DNA of 45,339 nucleotides, taken from assembly GCF_013314975.1 (NCBI RefSeq), contig NZ_JABTYH010000035.1, positions 1 to 45,339 on the forward strand, read 5' to 3'. Positions 7,368 through 16,652 of the stretch are shown here, piece after piece; position 1 is the first letter of the stretch, and the number at the start of each line of letters is the position of its first letter. The notes below the pieces were generated by a model, which saw nothing but the letters and a program-made list of their open reading frames with translations, had not been told where the DNA came from and made no database searches. The stretch is from Pseudarthrobacter oxydans. GTDB lineage: Bacteria; Actinomycetota; Actinomycetes; Actinomycetales; Micrococcaceae. Both the position numbers and the translations under genes were made by a program.

Positions 7368-8408
7368 GTGCCGTATGAGGGGGAGGTAAGTCCGCAGGGC
7401 CGGCCCGGGATCCCTGGGGCCAGGCTGCTGGCAGAAGGTGCTGCCCTTAAACAGTTCTCACGGCGCGGATTCCTGGCGGGCACGGGTGCTGCCGGACTGC
7501 TCGCGGCAGACATGCTGCTGACCCGGCAGGTGCAGGCACAGCGCCGCACGGACCGGATCCTCACTGTTGCTGACGACTTCGCCGACACCTACTACCCGGA
7601 CGCCAGCTGGTTCCTGTTCCCCGGATACAAGACCAGCTGGGAGGAATCGCAGTGGATCCTCAACTCGCTCCGCGGGGCCCTGAACAAGCGGGCACAGCTG
7701 GCTGCGGTGGGTTACTCCAACCAGGGCCTGGATATTGACGACATCGTCATTGCCGTCATCGAGCATGTCCGGGCGCGGAAACTCACGAAGCTGTTCTTCT
7801 ACGGCCACAGTTTCGGCGGGATGGTGGCCACCCAGGTTGCTGCACGGCTCCTGGAAATCCACGGTGTGGAGGTTCAGTTCATCGTGCTGGACTCAAGTCC
7901 CTACAGCAAGCACGATGTCCTGGACCAGAGCTGGTTCGACGGCGTGGTGTTCCTGTACGAGCGGGGCTTCCGGTTCCCGTCGACCCTTCGTGGAGGGTAT
8001 GAGCTTGGGGAGCGGGTCATCCACAAGGACGAGCGGAGCTGGCGGCAGATCCTGGACCAGACCCTCGAACAGCTGTCCCCGATTGCCCCCTCAAGCCTGC
8101 TGATCCAGTCCGAATCGGCCTACATCTACCACTTCGACGGCAGCAGGTTCGCCGGCAAGCTGGGCAGTGCCAAGATGGCGTACATCGGCAACCCCCGGGA
8201 CCGCACAGTCCGCTACCAGACAGCGGTGGAGGCCTGGGCCGTGGCGTTCAAGGCGAACATGGTCTCGAGCAGCCTTCATACCGAAGGCGCCAGGCCGGCC
8301 CACGCAAGCCCCGGATGGAACCCCAACGTGTACCGGCCGGTCCTTGAACAGCTGCTGGACGAGCACTTCCCGCTGCCCCGCGGCGGATCCCGGGTGACAG
8401 TCTTCTAG
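7368..8408 (+). CDS. Tat-exported alpha/beta hydrolase
   Basis: A 346-residue protein with a twin-arginine signal (SRRGFLAGTGAAGLLAADML, residues 31-50) and an AQA-like cleavage region, so it is probably exported folded. The mature part is an alpha/beta hydrolase: nucleophile elbow FFYGHSFGG with Ser at about 148, preceded by the strand LTKLFFYG. Probable acid and His residues lie in the C-terminal half (IGNPRDRT, SLHTEG) but I cannot assign them firmly. The substrate is unknown; lipase- or esterase-like activity is a guess from the fold. The GTG start leaves about 30 residues before the Tat motif. The gene converges on the HAD phosphatase with 8 bp between stops. Confidence 0.75.
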   Translation: MPYEGEVSPQGRPGIPGARLLAEGAALKQFSRRGFLAGTGAAGLLAADMLLTRQVQAQRRTDRILTVADDFADTYYPDASWFLFPGYKTSWEESQWILNSLRGALNKRAQLAAVGYSNQGLDIDDIVIAVIEHVRARKLTKLFFYGHSFGGMVATQVAARLLEIHGVEVQFIVLDSSPYSKHDVLDQSWFDGVVFLYERGFRFPSTLRGGYELGERVIHKDERSWRQILDQTLEQLSPIAPSSLLIQSESAYIYHFDGSRFAGKLGSAKMAYIGNPRDRTVRYQTAVEAWAVAFKANMVSSSLHTEGARPAHASPGWNPNVYRPVLEQLLDEHFPLPRGGSRVTVF

Positions 8409-8416
8409 CGCCCCTG

Positions 8417-9247
8417 CTAGATCTGGTTCTTCAGGTCGGCCACGGAGTTCAGGACCTGGTTGGGCCGGAACGGGTATGAACCGATGTCGTCGCGCTGGGT
8501 GATGCCGGTCAGGACCAGGACGGTGTGCAGGCCGGCTTCCATGCCCGCGATGATGTCCGTGTCCATCCGGTCCCCGATCATCGCCGTGGTTTCAGAGTGG
8601 GCATCGATCTGGTTCATGGCCGAGCGGAACATCATCGGGTTGGGCTTGCCCACAATGTAAGGCTCGCGTCCGGTTGCCTTGGTGATCAGCGCCGCGATGG
8701 CTCCGGTGGCCGGCATGGGGCCGTCCTTGGACGGCCCGGTGGCGTCCGGGTTGGTGGCAATGAAGCGGGCCCCGGCCAGGATGAGGCGGATGGCCATGGT
8801 GATTGCCTCAAAGGAATACGTGCGGGTTTCCCCGAGCACGACGAAGTCCGGGTCCTGGTCGGTGAGGATGAAGCCTGCCTCGTGCAGCGCCGTCGTAAGT
8901 CCTGCCTCACCGATGGTGTAGGCGCGGTTCCCTGATCCGGAACCCTCCACCTGGTTCTTCAGGAACTGGGCGGTGGCCAGGGCCGAGGTCCAGATGTTCT
9001 CTTCCGGGACCTCCAGGCCGGACGCGCGCAGCCTGGCGGCCAGGTCGCGGGGGGTGAAAATGGAGTTGTTGGTGAGCACCAGGAAGCGCTTGGACGTGTC
9101 CACCCAGCGCTGGATGAGCTCGGCGGCGCCGGGCACTGCCTGGTTCTCGTGGACCAGGACACCGTCCATGTCCGTGAGCCAGCACTCGATCTCCTGGCCG
9201 CTGCGGTATACCGCCGGGTTTCCTGCTACCTGGTCTGCTTCTGCCAC
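8417..9247 (-). CDS. HAD-IIA family hydrolase (NagD-like)
   Basis: A 276-residue haloacid-dehalogenase phosphatase of the NagD/p-nitrophenyl-phosphatase group. Motif I is WLTDMDGVLV, motif II is FLVLTNNS, and motif IV with the acidic pair is MIGDRMDTDIIAGMEAGL; VGKPNPMMFRSAM carries the motif III Lys. The family dephosphorylates small phosphorylated metabolites and often serves in metabolite repair; the substrate here is not predictable. I prefer the GTG at 9247 because it follows GGAGG at a good distance; the longer frame to 9259 has no ribosome site. The gene is divergent from the trmH-type gene and shares a promoter region with it. Confidence 0.88.
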   Translation of the reverse strand: MAEADQVAGNPAVYRSGQEIECWLTDMDGVLVHENQAVPGAAELIQRWVDTSKRFLVLTNNSIFTPRDLAARLRASGLEVPEENIWTSALATAQFLKNQVEGSGSGNRAYTIGEAGLTTALHEAGFILTDQDPDFVVLGETRTYSFEAITMAIRLILAGARFIATNPDATGPSKDGPMPATGAIAALITKATGREPYIVGKPNPMMFRSAMNQIDAHSETTAMIGDRMDTDIIAGMEAGLHTVLVLTGITQRDDIGSYPFRPNQVLNSVADLKNQI

Positions 9248-9283
9248 GTCTACCTCCACGGGTGATGAATGCTCCAGTGGTCC

Positions 9284-9293
9284 AGTCTAGTGT
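9284..9293. promoter_or_regulatory. Overlapping divergent -10 boxes
   Basis: On the plus strand TAGTGT (9288-9293) is followed by 6 nt and the GTG of the methyltransferase gene. On the minus strand TAGACT (complement of 9284-9289) points toward the HAD gene. The two boxes overlap by two bases, so only one could be used at a time. Confidence 0.45.
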
Positions 9294-9299
9294 TGAGGG

Positions 9300-10037
9300 G
9301 TGAACCAGACGCCCGGCATGACATCCGAACCGCAGGCAGAACCCGGGGAGACTCCCGCGGAGCCCGGGCCCGCGGAGACGCACGCTGAAAAGGCGGAGGT
9401 CGGCGTCGGGCCCTGGGAGGGTGAATTGCCGGAAGGGGACCACTGGGATCCCGATCTCCTTGCCGACGGCGACCGCCGCAACGTGCTGGACAAGTACCGG
9501 TACTGGAAGCACGAGGCGATCGTGGCGGAACTGGACTCGCGGCGCCACAACTTCCACGTCGCCATCGAGAACTGGCAGCACGACCTGAACATCGGCACGG
9601 TGGTGCGCACCGCCAACGCGTTCCTCGCGAAGGAAGTGCACATCATCGGACGACGGCGGTGGAACCGGCGGGGCGCCATGGTCACCGACCGCTACCAGCA
9701 CGTCCGCCACCACCCCACGGTGGAGGACTTTGTGGCCTGGGCGCAGGCGGAAGGGCTGGCGATCATCGGGATCGACATCTTCCCCGATTCGGTTCCGCTC
9801 GAGACCTACGAACTGCCCCGGGACTGCGTCCTGGTGTTCGGCCAGGAAGGACCCGGGCTGACGCCGGAGGTCCACGAGGCCGCCGAAGCCACCCTGTCCA
9901 TCGAGCAGTTCGGCTCCACCCGGTCCATCAACGCTGCTTCCGCCGCGGCCATCGCCATGCACGCCTGGGTGCGCCGGCACGTGTTCAACCAGCACGTGGG
10001 GCGTAATCCGGAACACTCTTTGGGCGTAAATGACTAG
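9300..10037 (+). CDS. SpoU/TrmH-family RNA 2'-O-methyltransferase
   Basis: Transfers methyl from S-adenosylmethionine to a ribose 2'-OH in tRNA or rRNA, using the knotted SPOUT fold. Motif 1 is NWQHDLNIGTVVRTANAF, motif 2 is DCVLVFGQEGPGLTPEV, and motif 3 is STRSINAASAAAIAMHAWV. About 75 acidic, Pro/Glu-rich residues precede the catalytic domain. The GTG start fits a leaderless transcript from TAGTGT. The stop codon TAG at 10035-10037 forms the first half of a likely -10 box for fba. The target nucleotide cannot be read from sequence. Confidence 0.88.
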   Translation: MNQTPGMTSEPQAEPGETPAEPGPAETHAEKAEVGVGPWEGELPEGDHWDPDLLADGDRRNVLDKYRYWKHEAIVAELDSRRHNFHVAIENWQHDLNIGTVVRTANAFLAKEVHIIGRRRWNRRGAMVTDRYQHVRHHPTVEDFVAWAQAEGLAIIGIDIFPDSVPLETYELPRDCVLVFGQEGPGLTPEVHEAAEATLSIEQFGSTRSINAASAAAIAMHAWVRRHVFNQHVGRNPEHSLGVND

Positions 10038-10040
10038 GAT
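10035..10040 (+). promoter_or_regulatory. Possible fba -10 box built on a stop codon
   Basis: TAGGAT, whose TAG is the stop codon of the methyltransferase gene. It would give a 5' leader of about 60 nt before the fba ATG, which has its own AGGAG. The -35 is not convincing. Confidence 0.35.
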
Positions 10041-10106
10041 GGTGCTAGCCGTAAGCGGTACTCCAGGGTTACCAGCCCACAGACGAACCTCAGCATAGGA
10101 GTCAGC

Positions 10107-11126
<1,020 letters not shown>

Positions 11127-11549
11127 ATGTCGGACGAGTTCCGCCGGAACCTGATGGGCCCGGAACCTACGCTCCTGCCTGCCGAGACCGAGGTCTACGA
11201 GCAGCTTGACGCGGGCCAGGAGGCCCTGGACCTCGTGGCCAAGCACCCCACATCCTCGCTGTTGTGGGCCGTGCTGGCCGAGGAGGCCTGGGCGGAAGGG
11301 CGCACCATCGATTCCTACGCTTACTCCCGGGTGGGCTACCACCGGGGACTGGACTCGCTGCGCCGCAACGGCTGGCGGGGCGTGGGGCCCATCCCGTGGG
11401 AGCACGAGCCCAACCGGGGGTTCCTGCGGGCCCTGTACTCGCTGGGCCGGGCCTCCGCCGCCATCGGCGAGGCGGAGGAGCCTGAGCGGATCGAGAAGTT
11501 CCTGAACGACTCCGACCCGTCGGCGAAGGCTGCCATCGAGGCGAAATAG
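11127..11549 (+). CDS. DUF3151 domain protein
   Basis: A 140-residue conserved actinobacterial protein of unknown function. Family landmarks are GPEPTLLPAETE, DSYAYSRVGYHRGLDSLRRN and PWEHEPNRGFLRALYSLGRA; the alpha-helical pattern resembles TPR-like proteins. Its ATG follows the fba TAG with no gap. Zero spacing to fba suggests a role tied to that enzyme or to carbon metabolism, but none is proven. A 20-bp perfect hairpin ends the unit. Confidence 0.88.
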   Translation: MSDEFRRNLMGPEPTLLPAETEVYEQLDAGQEALDLVAKHPTSSLLWAVLAEEAWAEGRTIDSYAYSRVGYHRGLDSLRRNGWRGVGPIPWEHEPNRGFLRALYSLGRASAAIGEAEEPERIEKFLNDSDPSAKAAIEAK

Positions 11550-11565
11550 CAAGCACTGAATAAAG

Positions 11566-11617
11566 TACGACGGCGGCAGGTCACCTTTTGGAGAAAGGGT
11601 GACCTGCCGCCGTCGTA
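11566..11617 (+). terminator. Perfect 20-bp terminator hairpin after fba-DUF3151
   Basis: Arms at 11566-11585 and 11598-11617 are perfectly complementary with a 12-nt loop. The left arm begins TACGACGGCGGC, shared with the hairpin after purA. It lies 16 bp after the DUF3151 stop and 60 bp before the convergent gene's stop, so it may serve both strands. Confidence 0.75.
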
Positions 11618-11676
11618 AGCGGTGATTCTGGTGGCATGGGCCCACGTCCGCAGGGGGCCGGCGCTGACTTGCGGGG

Positions 11677-12318
11677 TTAGGGCGCGGATGGGGATTTCTG
11701 CAGGCCCGTACGTGCCATGGCGTCGGTGTAGGCCACGCGCATGTCCTCGAGGTACTCCTCCTGGCGGGCGGGCGAACCGGCGAACGCACGGCCGCTGAGG
11801 GAACGCACCTTGTAGGTCTTCAGGCCGCGGCGCCACAGCAGCGGAACTTCGGTCTTCAGCAGCAGGTTGGCGAGGCGGTTGGCCTCGGTGCCGTGCGCAA
11901 CGATCACCGACGCGCGGGGAACCAGCGCCAGGAACTTCAGGAGCGGCTTGAGGCCGGCGGAGATCTGGTCCGGGGTGAACTTTCCGTTGGGCTCTCCCGG
12001 GAGGTGCCACGGGTGGACGTTCCACGGCATCACGAATTCGGGACGCAGGCCCAGCTTCCACTGGATGCCGAGCATCCGGGTCACGGCATCGTGGTCCCCG
12101 GGGGTGATGAACCCGGACTTGTCAGCCTCGCCGATGTTCGAGTACAGGCTGATGATGCGGCACTCGTCCACATCGTGCATGGGGTCAACGTAGGGCACTA
12201 CGGTGCCGGGCTTGGCGTCCTGCAGGGAATCGCACAGTTCATTGACGGCCGCGACGTTGGGTTCGTAGCGGCGGCTCAGGAGTTGCTCATGGAAAGATTC
12301 GGGTGCCAGGGCTGTCAT
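11677..12318 (-). CDS. Uracil-DNA-glycosylase-like protein
   Basis: A ~213-residue protein resembling UDG-superfamily proteins. The segment VPYVDPMHDV could correspond to the catalytic water-activating loop, followed by the strand ECRIISLYSNIGEADKSGF and MPWNVHPWHLPGEPNG; SVIVAHGTEANRLANLL may hold the second catalytic His. If correct, it would remove uracil or a related lesion from DNA. The match is to overall pattern and I cannot exclude another function. I start at the ATG at 12318 (MTALAPESFHEQLL), which has AGGAG 12 nt upstream; a GTG at 12384 would add 22 non-conserved-looking residues. It is convergent with fba-DUF3151. Confidence 0.5.
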   Translation of the reverse strand: MTALAPESFHEQLLSRRYEPNVAAVNELCDSLQDAKPGTVVPYVDPMHDVDECRIISLYSNIGEADKSGFITPGDHDAVTRMLGIQWKLGLRPEFVMPWNVHPWHLPGEPNGKFTPDQISAGLKPLLKFLALVPRASVIVAHGTEANRLANLLLKTEVPLLWRRGLKTYKVRSLSGRAFAGSPARQEEYLEDMRVAYTDAMARTGLQKSPSAP

Positions 12319-12645
12319 GTAGTGCTTGATCTCCTGCGGGGATTGTTGTTGCTTCCGCCGGTGAAAATGGGCGCACGACGGCACAGCTCATCAACGGCGG
12401 TTAGTTGGGGTGGGCCGATTCCTGGTCGGCCTTTCCCAGTTTAGCAAGCCCCGCGAAACGAAACGCCGGTCCAGGGCAACCAATAAACGCGGTCGGCAGG
12501 GTTTCGCAACGTAATAACTGACTGCAGATTCCTGTCACGTCCATTGACAGCATTCGTTCAGGTTGGTTGGCTTTTGTCACAGCCGGCATATGGGGGATCA
12601 CCGCTGGCTGGACACACCCTATGCACTCGAAAGAGGTACCGCACC

Positions 12646-13707
12646 GTGAGAAAAACCCTGGCAACCTTCAGGACCCTGGCACTAACCGGAGCGCTGGCTT
12701 TGGCGGCAGTGACCGTCCCGGCGCCGGCCCTTGCCGTCGGCGAAGGCCCCAATTACGACGGCAACGGCCAGATCACCACATCGAAGCTTGCCACCTACGA
12801 CCAGATGGTTGCGTTCCTCAAAGACCAGGACGCCCGCCAGCCCGCCATGGAGCTGGAAGTCATTGGCCAAACGGTCAAGGGCCGGGACATCCACCTGGTC
12901 AAGTACATTTCGGACCCCGCCAACCCCACCATCCTCTACCTGACTCAGCAGCACGGCAACGAACAGCTCACCACCGAGGGCGCCCTGGAATTCGTCAAGC
13001 ACCTGGGCACCGGCAAGTCAGGGGACATCCTTGACGGCGTGAACATCCTCGTTGTTCCCATGCTTAACGCCGACGGTGCGATGGGGGACGTGAATTTCTC
13101 CCTGGACGACTACCTGGCCAAGGGCGACCGCAACATGACCCGCTACAACGCCGAGGAAGTGGACCTCAACAGGGACCACGTGGCCAAGGTCCAGCCTGAA
13201 ACGCAGGCGCTGCACAACAACGTGATGCGCAAGTACCAGGTGGACTACATGATCGACCTCCACCACCAGGGCACGCGCAGTGAACGTGACGGAAAGCTGG
13301 TGTCCGGCTCGATCCTGTACCCCACCACGCCCAACGCCGATCCGGCAGTGGTGCAGAAGTCCAAGCAGCTGGGCGCGGTGGTCTTCGACAATGTCGACTC
13401 CACCGGCTGGGGCCACCTGGGCAAGTACGTGGGCGGCAGCGCCGAGACCATCAGCCGCAACGGCATCGCCGTGGAGTACGGCATTGCGACGCTGCTCTTC
13501 GAGATGCGCGGCATGTCCGACCACTACCTGGACGGCTACGCCCTGGGGCTGCGCAGTAACGGCTACCTGATCAAGCAGACCGTCACCACGCTGACCGCCA
13601 CCGCCGCCGCCATCGCTGACGGTTCAATCGCCGACGCCGACACCTCCTTCTGGGACAGCCTCGCCACCCAGACCTCCCGCCCGGGTGAGGAAGCCGACGA
13701 CGAATAG
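12646..13707 (+). CDS. Secreted M14 zinc carboxypeptidase
   Basis: A 353-residue secreted metallopeptidase. The GTG at 12646 follows AAAGAGG and opens directly into a Sec signal peptide (VRKTLATFRTLALTGALALA, cleavage near APALA-VG). Zinc ligands are in YLTQQHGNEQL (HxxE) and MIDLHHQG; the catalytic Glu is probably in TLLFEMRGM near the C-terminus. The enzyme should release C-terminal residues from peptides outside the membrane. A longer frame from 12544 lacks a signal at its start and was rejected. A terminator-like hairpin separates it from purA. Confidence 0.88.
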   Translation: MRKTLATFRTLALTGALALAAVTVPAPALAVGEGPNYDGNGQITTSKLATYDQMVAFLKDQDARQPAMELEVIGQTVKGRDIHLVKYISDPANPTILYLTQQHGNEQLTTEGALEFVKHLGTGKSGDILDGVNILVVPMLNADGAMGDVNFSLDDYLAKGDRNMTRYNAEEVDLNRDHVAKVQPETQALHNNVMRKYQVDYMIDLHHQGTRSERDGKLVSGSILYPTTPNADPAVVQKSKQLGAVVFDNVDSTGWGHLGKYVGGSAETISRNGIAVEYGIATLLFEMRGMSDHYLDGYALGLRSNGYLIKQTVTTLTATAAAIADGSIADADTSFWDSLATQTSRPGEEADDE

Positions 13708-13723
13708 CGGCCCACGCTGACGC

Positions 13724-13777
13724 TCCGCCGCGGTCCCTTCCTGCAGCAGCCCGCGCTGCGGGAAGGGCCGCGGCGGA
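13724..13777 (+). terminator. Terminator hairpin between carboxypeptidase gene and purA
   Basis: Arms 13724-13741 and 13761-13777 pair over 17 bp with one bulged base. The loop contains a second small stem (GCAGC/GCTGC). No U-tract follows. Confidence 0.6.
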
Positions 13778-13785
13778 CCAACGAG

Positions 13786-13812
13786 TGGACAAAGTCGCCC
13801 ATCGGCTAAACT
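13786..13812 (+). promoter_or_regulatory. Possible purA promoter
   Basis: TGGACA (13786-13791) and TAAACT (13807-13812) are separated by 15 bp, shorter than ideal. They would give a leader of about 145 nt before the purA ATG. Confidence 0.35.
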
Positions 13813-13964
13813 TGGGTGGTAAGGGCCCCGGAACTCTTGCGTCGCTGTGCCGCCATCGGACCAGTGACAGCCGGTACATTCGGGGCATTCTCATGAACGG
13901 CGCTGCGCAGGACCGCCACAGTGTGGCCGGAACCTGGCAGCCCGAACGAATGGGGGAGGATCCC

Positions 13965-15254
13965 ATGCCAGCAATTGTGATCGTAGGAGCCCAGTGGGGC
14001 GACGAAGGAAAAGGCAAGGCCACCGACCTGCTCGGCGGCCGTGTTGACTACGTCGTCAAGCCGAACGGCGGCAACAACGCCGGGCACACCGTCGTCGTAG
14101 GCGGTGAAAAGTACGAACTCAAACTGCTGCCGGCAGGCATTCTCAGCCCCAACGCGGTCCCCATCATCGGCAACGGCTGCGTGGTCAACCTCGAGGCCCT
14201 CTTCCAGGAAATCGACGGCCTGCAGGCACGCGGCGCCGACACTTCAAAGCTCCGCGTTTCCGCCAACGCCCACCTGGTGGCCCCCTACCACCAGGTCCTG
14301 GACAAGGTCACCGAGCGCTTCCTCGGCAGCCGCGCCATCGGCACCACCGGCCGCGGCATCGGTCCGGCCTACATGGACAAAGTGGCCAGGCTGGGCATCC
14401 GCGTGCAGGACGTCTTTGACGAATCCATCCTCCGGCAGAAGGTGGAAGGCTCCCTCCGCCAAAAGAACGAACTCCTGGTCAAGGTCTACAACCGCCGCAG
14501 CGTCGTGGTGGATGAGATCGTGGAGTACTTCCTGTCCTTCGCCGAACGGCTCCGCCCGCTGGTCATCGACAGCACGCTTGTCCTGAACACCGCCCTGGAC
14601 GAGGGCAAGGTGGTCCTGATGGAGGGCGGCCAGGCAACGTTCCTGGACGTGGACCACGGCACCTACCCGTTCGTGACCTCTTCCAACCCTACCGCCGGCG
14701 GCGCGTCCGTTGGGTCGGGGATCGGGCCTACCCGCATTTCACGCTCCATCGGCATCATCAAGGCCTACACCACCCGCGTTGGTGCCGGGCCGTTCCCCAC
14801 GGAACTCTTTGACGAGATGGGCATGTACCTCCAGAAGACCGGCGGAGAGTTCGGCGTCAACACCGGACGCCCCCGCCGCTGCGGCTGGTATGACGCCGTC
14901 CTGGCCCGCCACGCATCGCGGGTCAACGGCTTCACGGACTACTTCGTCACCAAGCTGGACGTGCTCACCGGCATCGAGCAGATCCCTGTCTGCGTGGCCT
15001 ACGACGTCGACGGCGTCCGGCACGATGAAATGCCCATGACGCAGACCGAGTTCCACCACGCCGTACCGATTTTCGAGTACTTCGAGGGCTGGACCGAGGA
15101 CATCACCGGCGCCCGCACCCTCGCGGACCTCCCGGAAAACGCGCGCAACTACGTCCTGGCGCTCGAGAAGCTGTCCGGGACGCGCTTCTCCGCCATCGGC
15201 GTGGGCCCAGACCGGGACCAGACCATCGTGGTGAACGACCTCATCAACGACTGA
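13965..15254 (+). CDS. purA: Adenylosuccinate synthetase
   Basis: Joins IMP and aspartate with GTP to give adenylosuccinate, the first AMP-specific step of purine synthesis. At 429 residues it is full length. The P-loop VGAQWGDEGKGKATDLL is at the N-terminus; IGTTGRGIGPAYMDKVARLG, HGTYPFVTSSNPTAGG and VNTGRPRRCGWYD are diagnostic. The ATG at 13965 follows GGGGGAGGATCCC; a frame extending to 13785 adds 60 residues without family similarity. The gene ends with a hairpin related to the one after DUF3151. Confidence 0.97.
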   Translation: MPAIVIVGAQWGDEGKGKATDLLGGRVDYVVKPNGGNNAGHTVVVGGEKYELKLLPAGILSPNAVPIIGNGCVVNLEALFQEIDGLQARGADTSKLRVSANAHLVAPYHQVLDKVTERFLGSRAIGTTGRGIGPAYMDKVARLGIRVQDVFDESILRQKVEGSLRQKNELLVKVYNRRSVVVDEIVEYFLSFAERLRPLVIDSTLVLNTALDEGKVVLMEGGQATFLDVDHGTYPFVTSSNPTAGGASVGSGIGPTRISRSIGIIKAYTTRVGAGPFPTELFDEMGMYLQKTGGEFGVNTGRPRRCGWYDAVLARHASRVNGFTDYFVTKLDVLTGIEQIPVCVAYDVDGVRHDEMPMTQTEFHHAVPIFEYFEGWTEDITGARTLADLPENARNYVLALEKLSGTRFSAIGVGPDRDQTIVVNDLIND

Positions 15255-15284
15255 CCGGTCCGTGATCGGGTAGAAGCAGGAAAT

Positions 15285-15325
15285 TACGACGGCGGCGGGG
15301 CACCTTTGCAAGGGTGTCCCGCCGC
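15285..15325 (+). terminator. Terminator hairpin after purA
   Basis: Arms 15292-15304 and 15313-15325 pair over 13 bp (one G-U) with an 8-nt loop. The flank and left arm TACGACGGCGGC (15285-15296) match the start of the DUF3151 hairpin. Confidence 0.7.
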
Positions 15326-15451
15326 TTGCGTCCGCCCGGCGGGAGGGTCCTGCGGCAATTTACACAGGGTTAACGTGGTTGGTCTTGTGAGGCTGCCGGG
15401 AAGCCCGCGAGACTCGTTTGTACACCCTGTGACTGCGAGGAAGGACTTGCC

Positions 15452-15817
15452 ATGGCCGGGAAATTCGAGGCATTTGTGGACTCTGATTCGTCTTTCAGGT
15501 TCCGGCTCCTGGCCCCTGACGGCGCAGTCATGGCCGTATCCGGCCCGTACCAGGACAAGGCCGCCCTCGCTGCCGGCATCGCCGCCGTCCGGGAGTGCGC
15601 CGGTACAGGTCTGGTCACCGATCTTTGTTCCACCCCCGGGGCCGCAACCCGCCAGGCACCCGCCCGCGTCCCTGCTCCGGCGGAGGAACCGGCCACGGCT
15701 GCACCACGGACCGAGTGCGACGACCAGCGCGTCCCCGCCGGAGGGCACACCTTTGTTCTCGCCAAGGGCCCGCGGCGGCAGGGCACCCGGCCCCGCTGGA
15801 CCGCCTCGGTCCGCTGA
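15452..15817 (+). CDS. DUF1508 (YegP-like) protein with Pro/Ala tail
   Basis: A 121-residue protein. Residues 1-60 form one DUF1508 repeat (FEAFVDSDSSFRFRLLAPDG, YQDKAALAAGIAAVRECAG), a small alpha/beta unit found in proteins such as YegP. The rest is a Pro/Ala-rich tail with no recognised domain. GAAGGA precedes the ATG. The function of the family is not established. The basic C-terminal end (KGPRRQGTRPRWTASVR) might contact nucleic acid, which is only a guess. Confidence 0.75.
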   Translation: MAGKFEAFVDSDSSFRFRLLAPDGAVMAVSGPYQDKAALAAGIAAVRECAGTGLVTDLCSTPGAATRQAPARVPAPAEEPATAAPRTECDDQRVPAGGHTFVLAKGPRRQGTRPRWTASVR

Positions 15818-15850
15818 CCCGAAAAAGTTTTCAAAGTTTTTTCGGTGGCG

Positions 15851-15879
15851 CGTAACCCTTTACGTGCCTGCGGCGATTA
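15851..15879 (+). promoter_or_regulatory. Possible ECF-type promoter upstream of the sigma gene
   Basis: CGTAAC (15851-15856) and CGATTA (15874-15879) are 17 bp apart, downstream of an A/T-rich tract (15820-15842) unusual for this genome. From memory, the BldN-type ECF consensus is CGTAAC with a CGTTGA-like -10 at similar spacing; that recall should be checked. The A/T tract also folds as CCGAAAAA/TTTTTTCGG (15819-15845), so it may double as a terminator of the DUF1508 gene. It is a candidate autoregulatory promoter of the ECF sigma gene 200 bp downstream. Confidence 0.4.
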
Positions 15880-15891
15880 CCCCTATGTAGC

Positions 15892-15937
15892 GCCGGCCTG
15901 GAACTTGTCCCCCATCACGTTCCAGGCCGGCTCTTTC
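15892..15937 (+). terminator. Strong hairpin with pyrimidine tail before the sigma gene
   Basis: Arms 15892-15904 and 15919-15931 pair perfectly over 13 bp with a 14-nt loop, followed by TCTTTCACTTT. It lies 75 bp after the DUF1508 stop but also about 10 bp after the predicted start of the ECF-type promoter, so it is either the DUF1508 terminator or a leader attenuator for the sigma operon. Confidence 0.65.
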
Positions 15938-16082
15938 ACTTTCCGACGGCAGGGGCAGCTGCCTTGTCGGACCGGCAGCATACGCGTGGCGGTCCTCGGC
16001 GGTGGTTACTCGGCGGTAAAGTGGGGCGGGGAAAAGGCGTTCCGCATGCCGGACGGCCTCTCCGCGCAATCACACCCCATCT

Positions 16083-16652
16083 TTGACCGAAAGCTCCGCG
16101 TCCGTGACTGATGCCCTGACAGACGAGGCCCTGGACGGCCCCGCCGGGACAGCGGTGTTCAGCGTTGTCTACCGGACGTATGCATCACAGGTCCTGGGCT
16201 ATCTGACGGCCCGGGGAGTCGAGGATCCGGAGGCGGCCATGCAGGAAGTGTTCCTCTCCGTCCTGCCGCGCCTTGGCTCGGTGCACGGGGGAGCCGCCGG
16301 GCTGCGCACATTCATCTTTTCGGTGGCCCATGCCCGCATGGTGGACGACTACCGGCGCCAGAGCCGTACTCCCGCCAAGCTCCCGTTCGAACCTGAGCTG
16401 GACAGGCGCGAGGATTCGTCGGCGGAAACGGAAGCGCTGGAGCGGATAGCACCGCAGGAGGTCCTTGGCCTGCTGGATGCGCTGCCGCAGGACCAGCGCG
16501 AGGTACTGGCCCTCCGCCTCGTGGCTGGACTTACCGTGGAGCAGTCCGCGGAAGCCATGGGCAAGAGCGAGGGCGCCGTCAAACAGCTACAGCGCCGGGC
16601 GCTCCTCAAGCTCCGGGAACTTGCGGATGTGAAGGAATACCTTAAGCCATGA
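16083..16652 (+). CDS. ECF-family RNA polymerase sigma factor
   Basis: A ~189-residue sigma-70 family protein with only regions 2 and 4. Region 2 spans ~25-95 (VVYRTYASQVLGYLTARGVE, FIFSVAHARMVDDYRRQSR). Region 4 spans ~125-180 (LLDALPQDQREVLALRLVAG, EQSAEAMGKSEGAVKQLQRR). It redirects RNA polymerase to a small promoter set, usually under a membrane anti-sigma factor. The next gene overlaps it by 4 nt (ATGA) and encodes a one-span membrane protein. The start is uncertain: TTG at 16083 has no clear ribosome site, and GTG at 16104 is an alternative. The layout resembles BldN/RsbN of streptomycetes, as inference. Confidence 0.88.
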   Translation: MTESSASVTDALTDEALDGPAGTAVFSVVYRTYASQVLGYLTARGVEDPEAAMQEVFLSVLPRLGSVHGGAAGLRTFIFSVAHARMVDDYRRQSRTPAKLPFEPELDRREDSSAETEALERIAPQEVLGLLDALPQDQREVLALRLVAGLTVEQSAEAMGKSEGAVKQLQRRALLKLRELADVKEYLKP

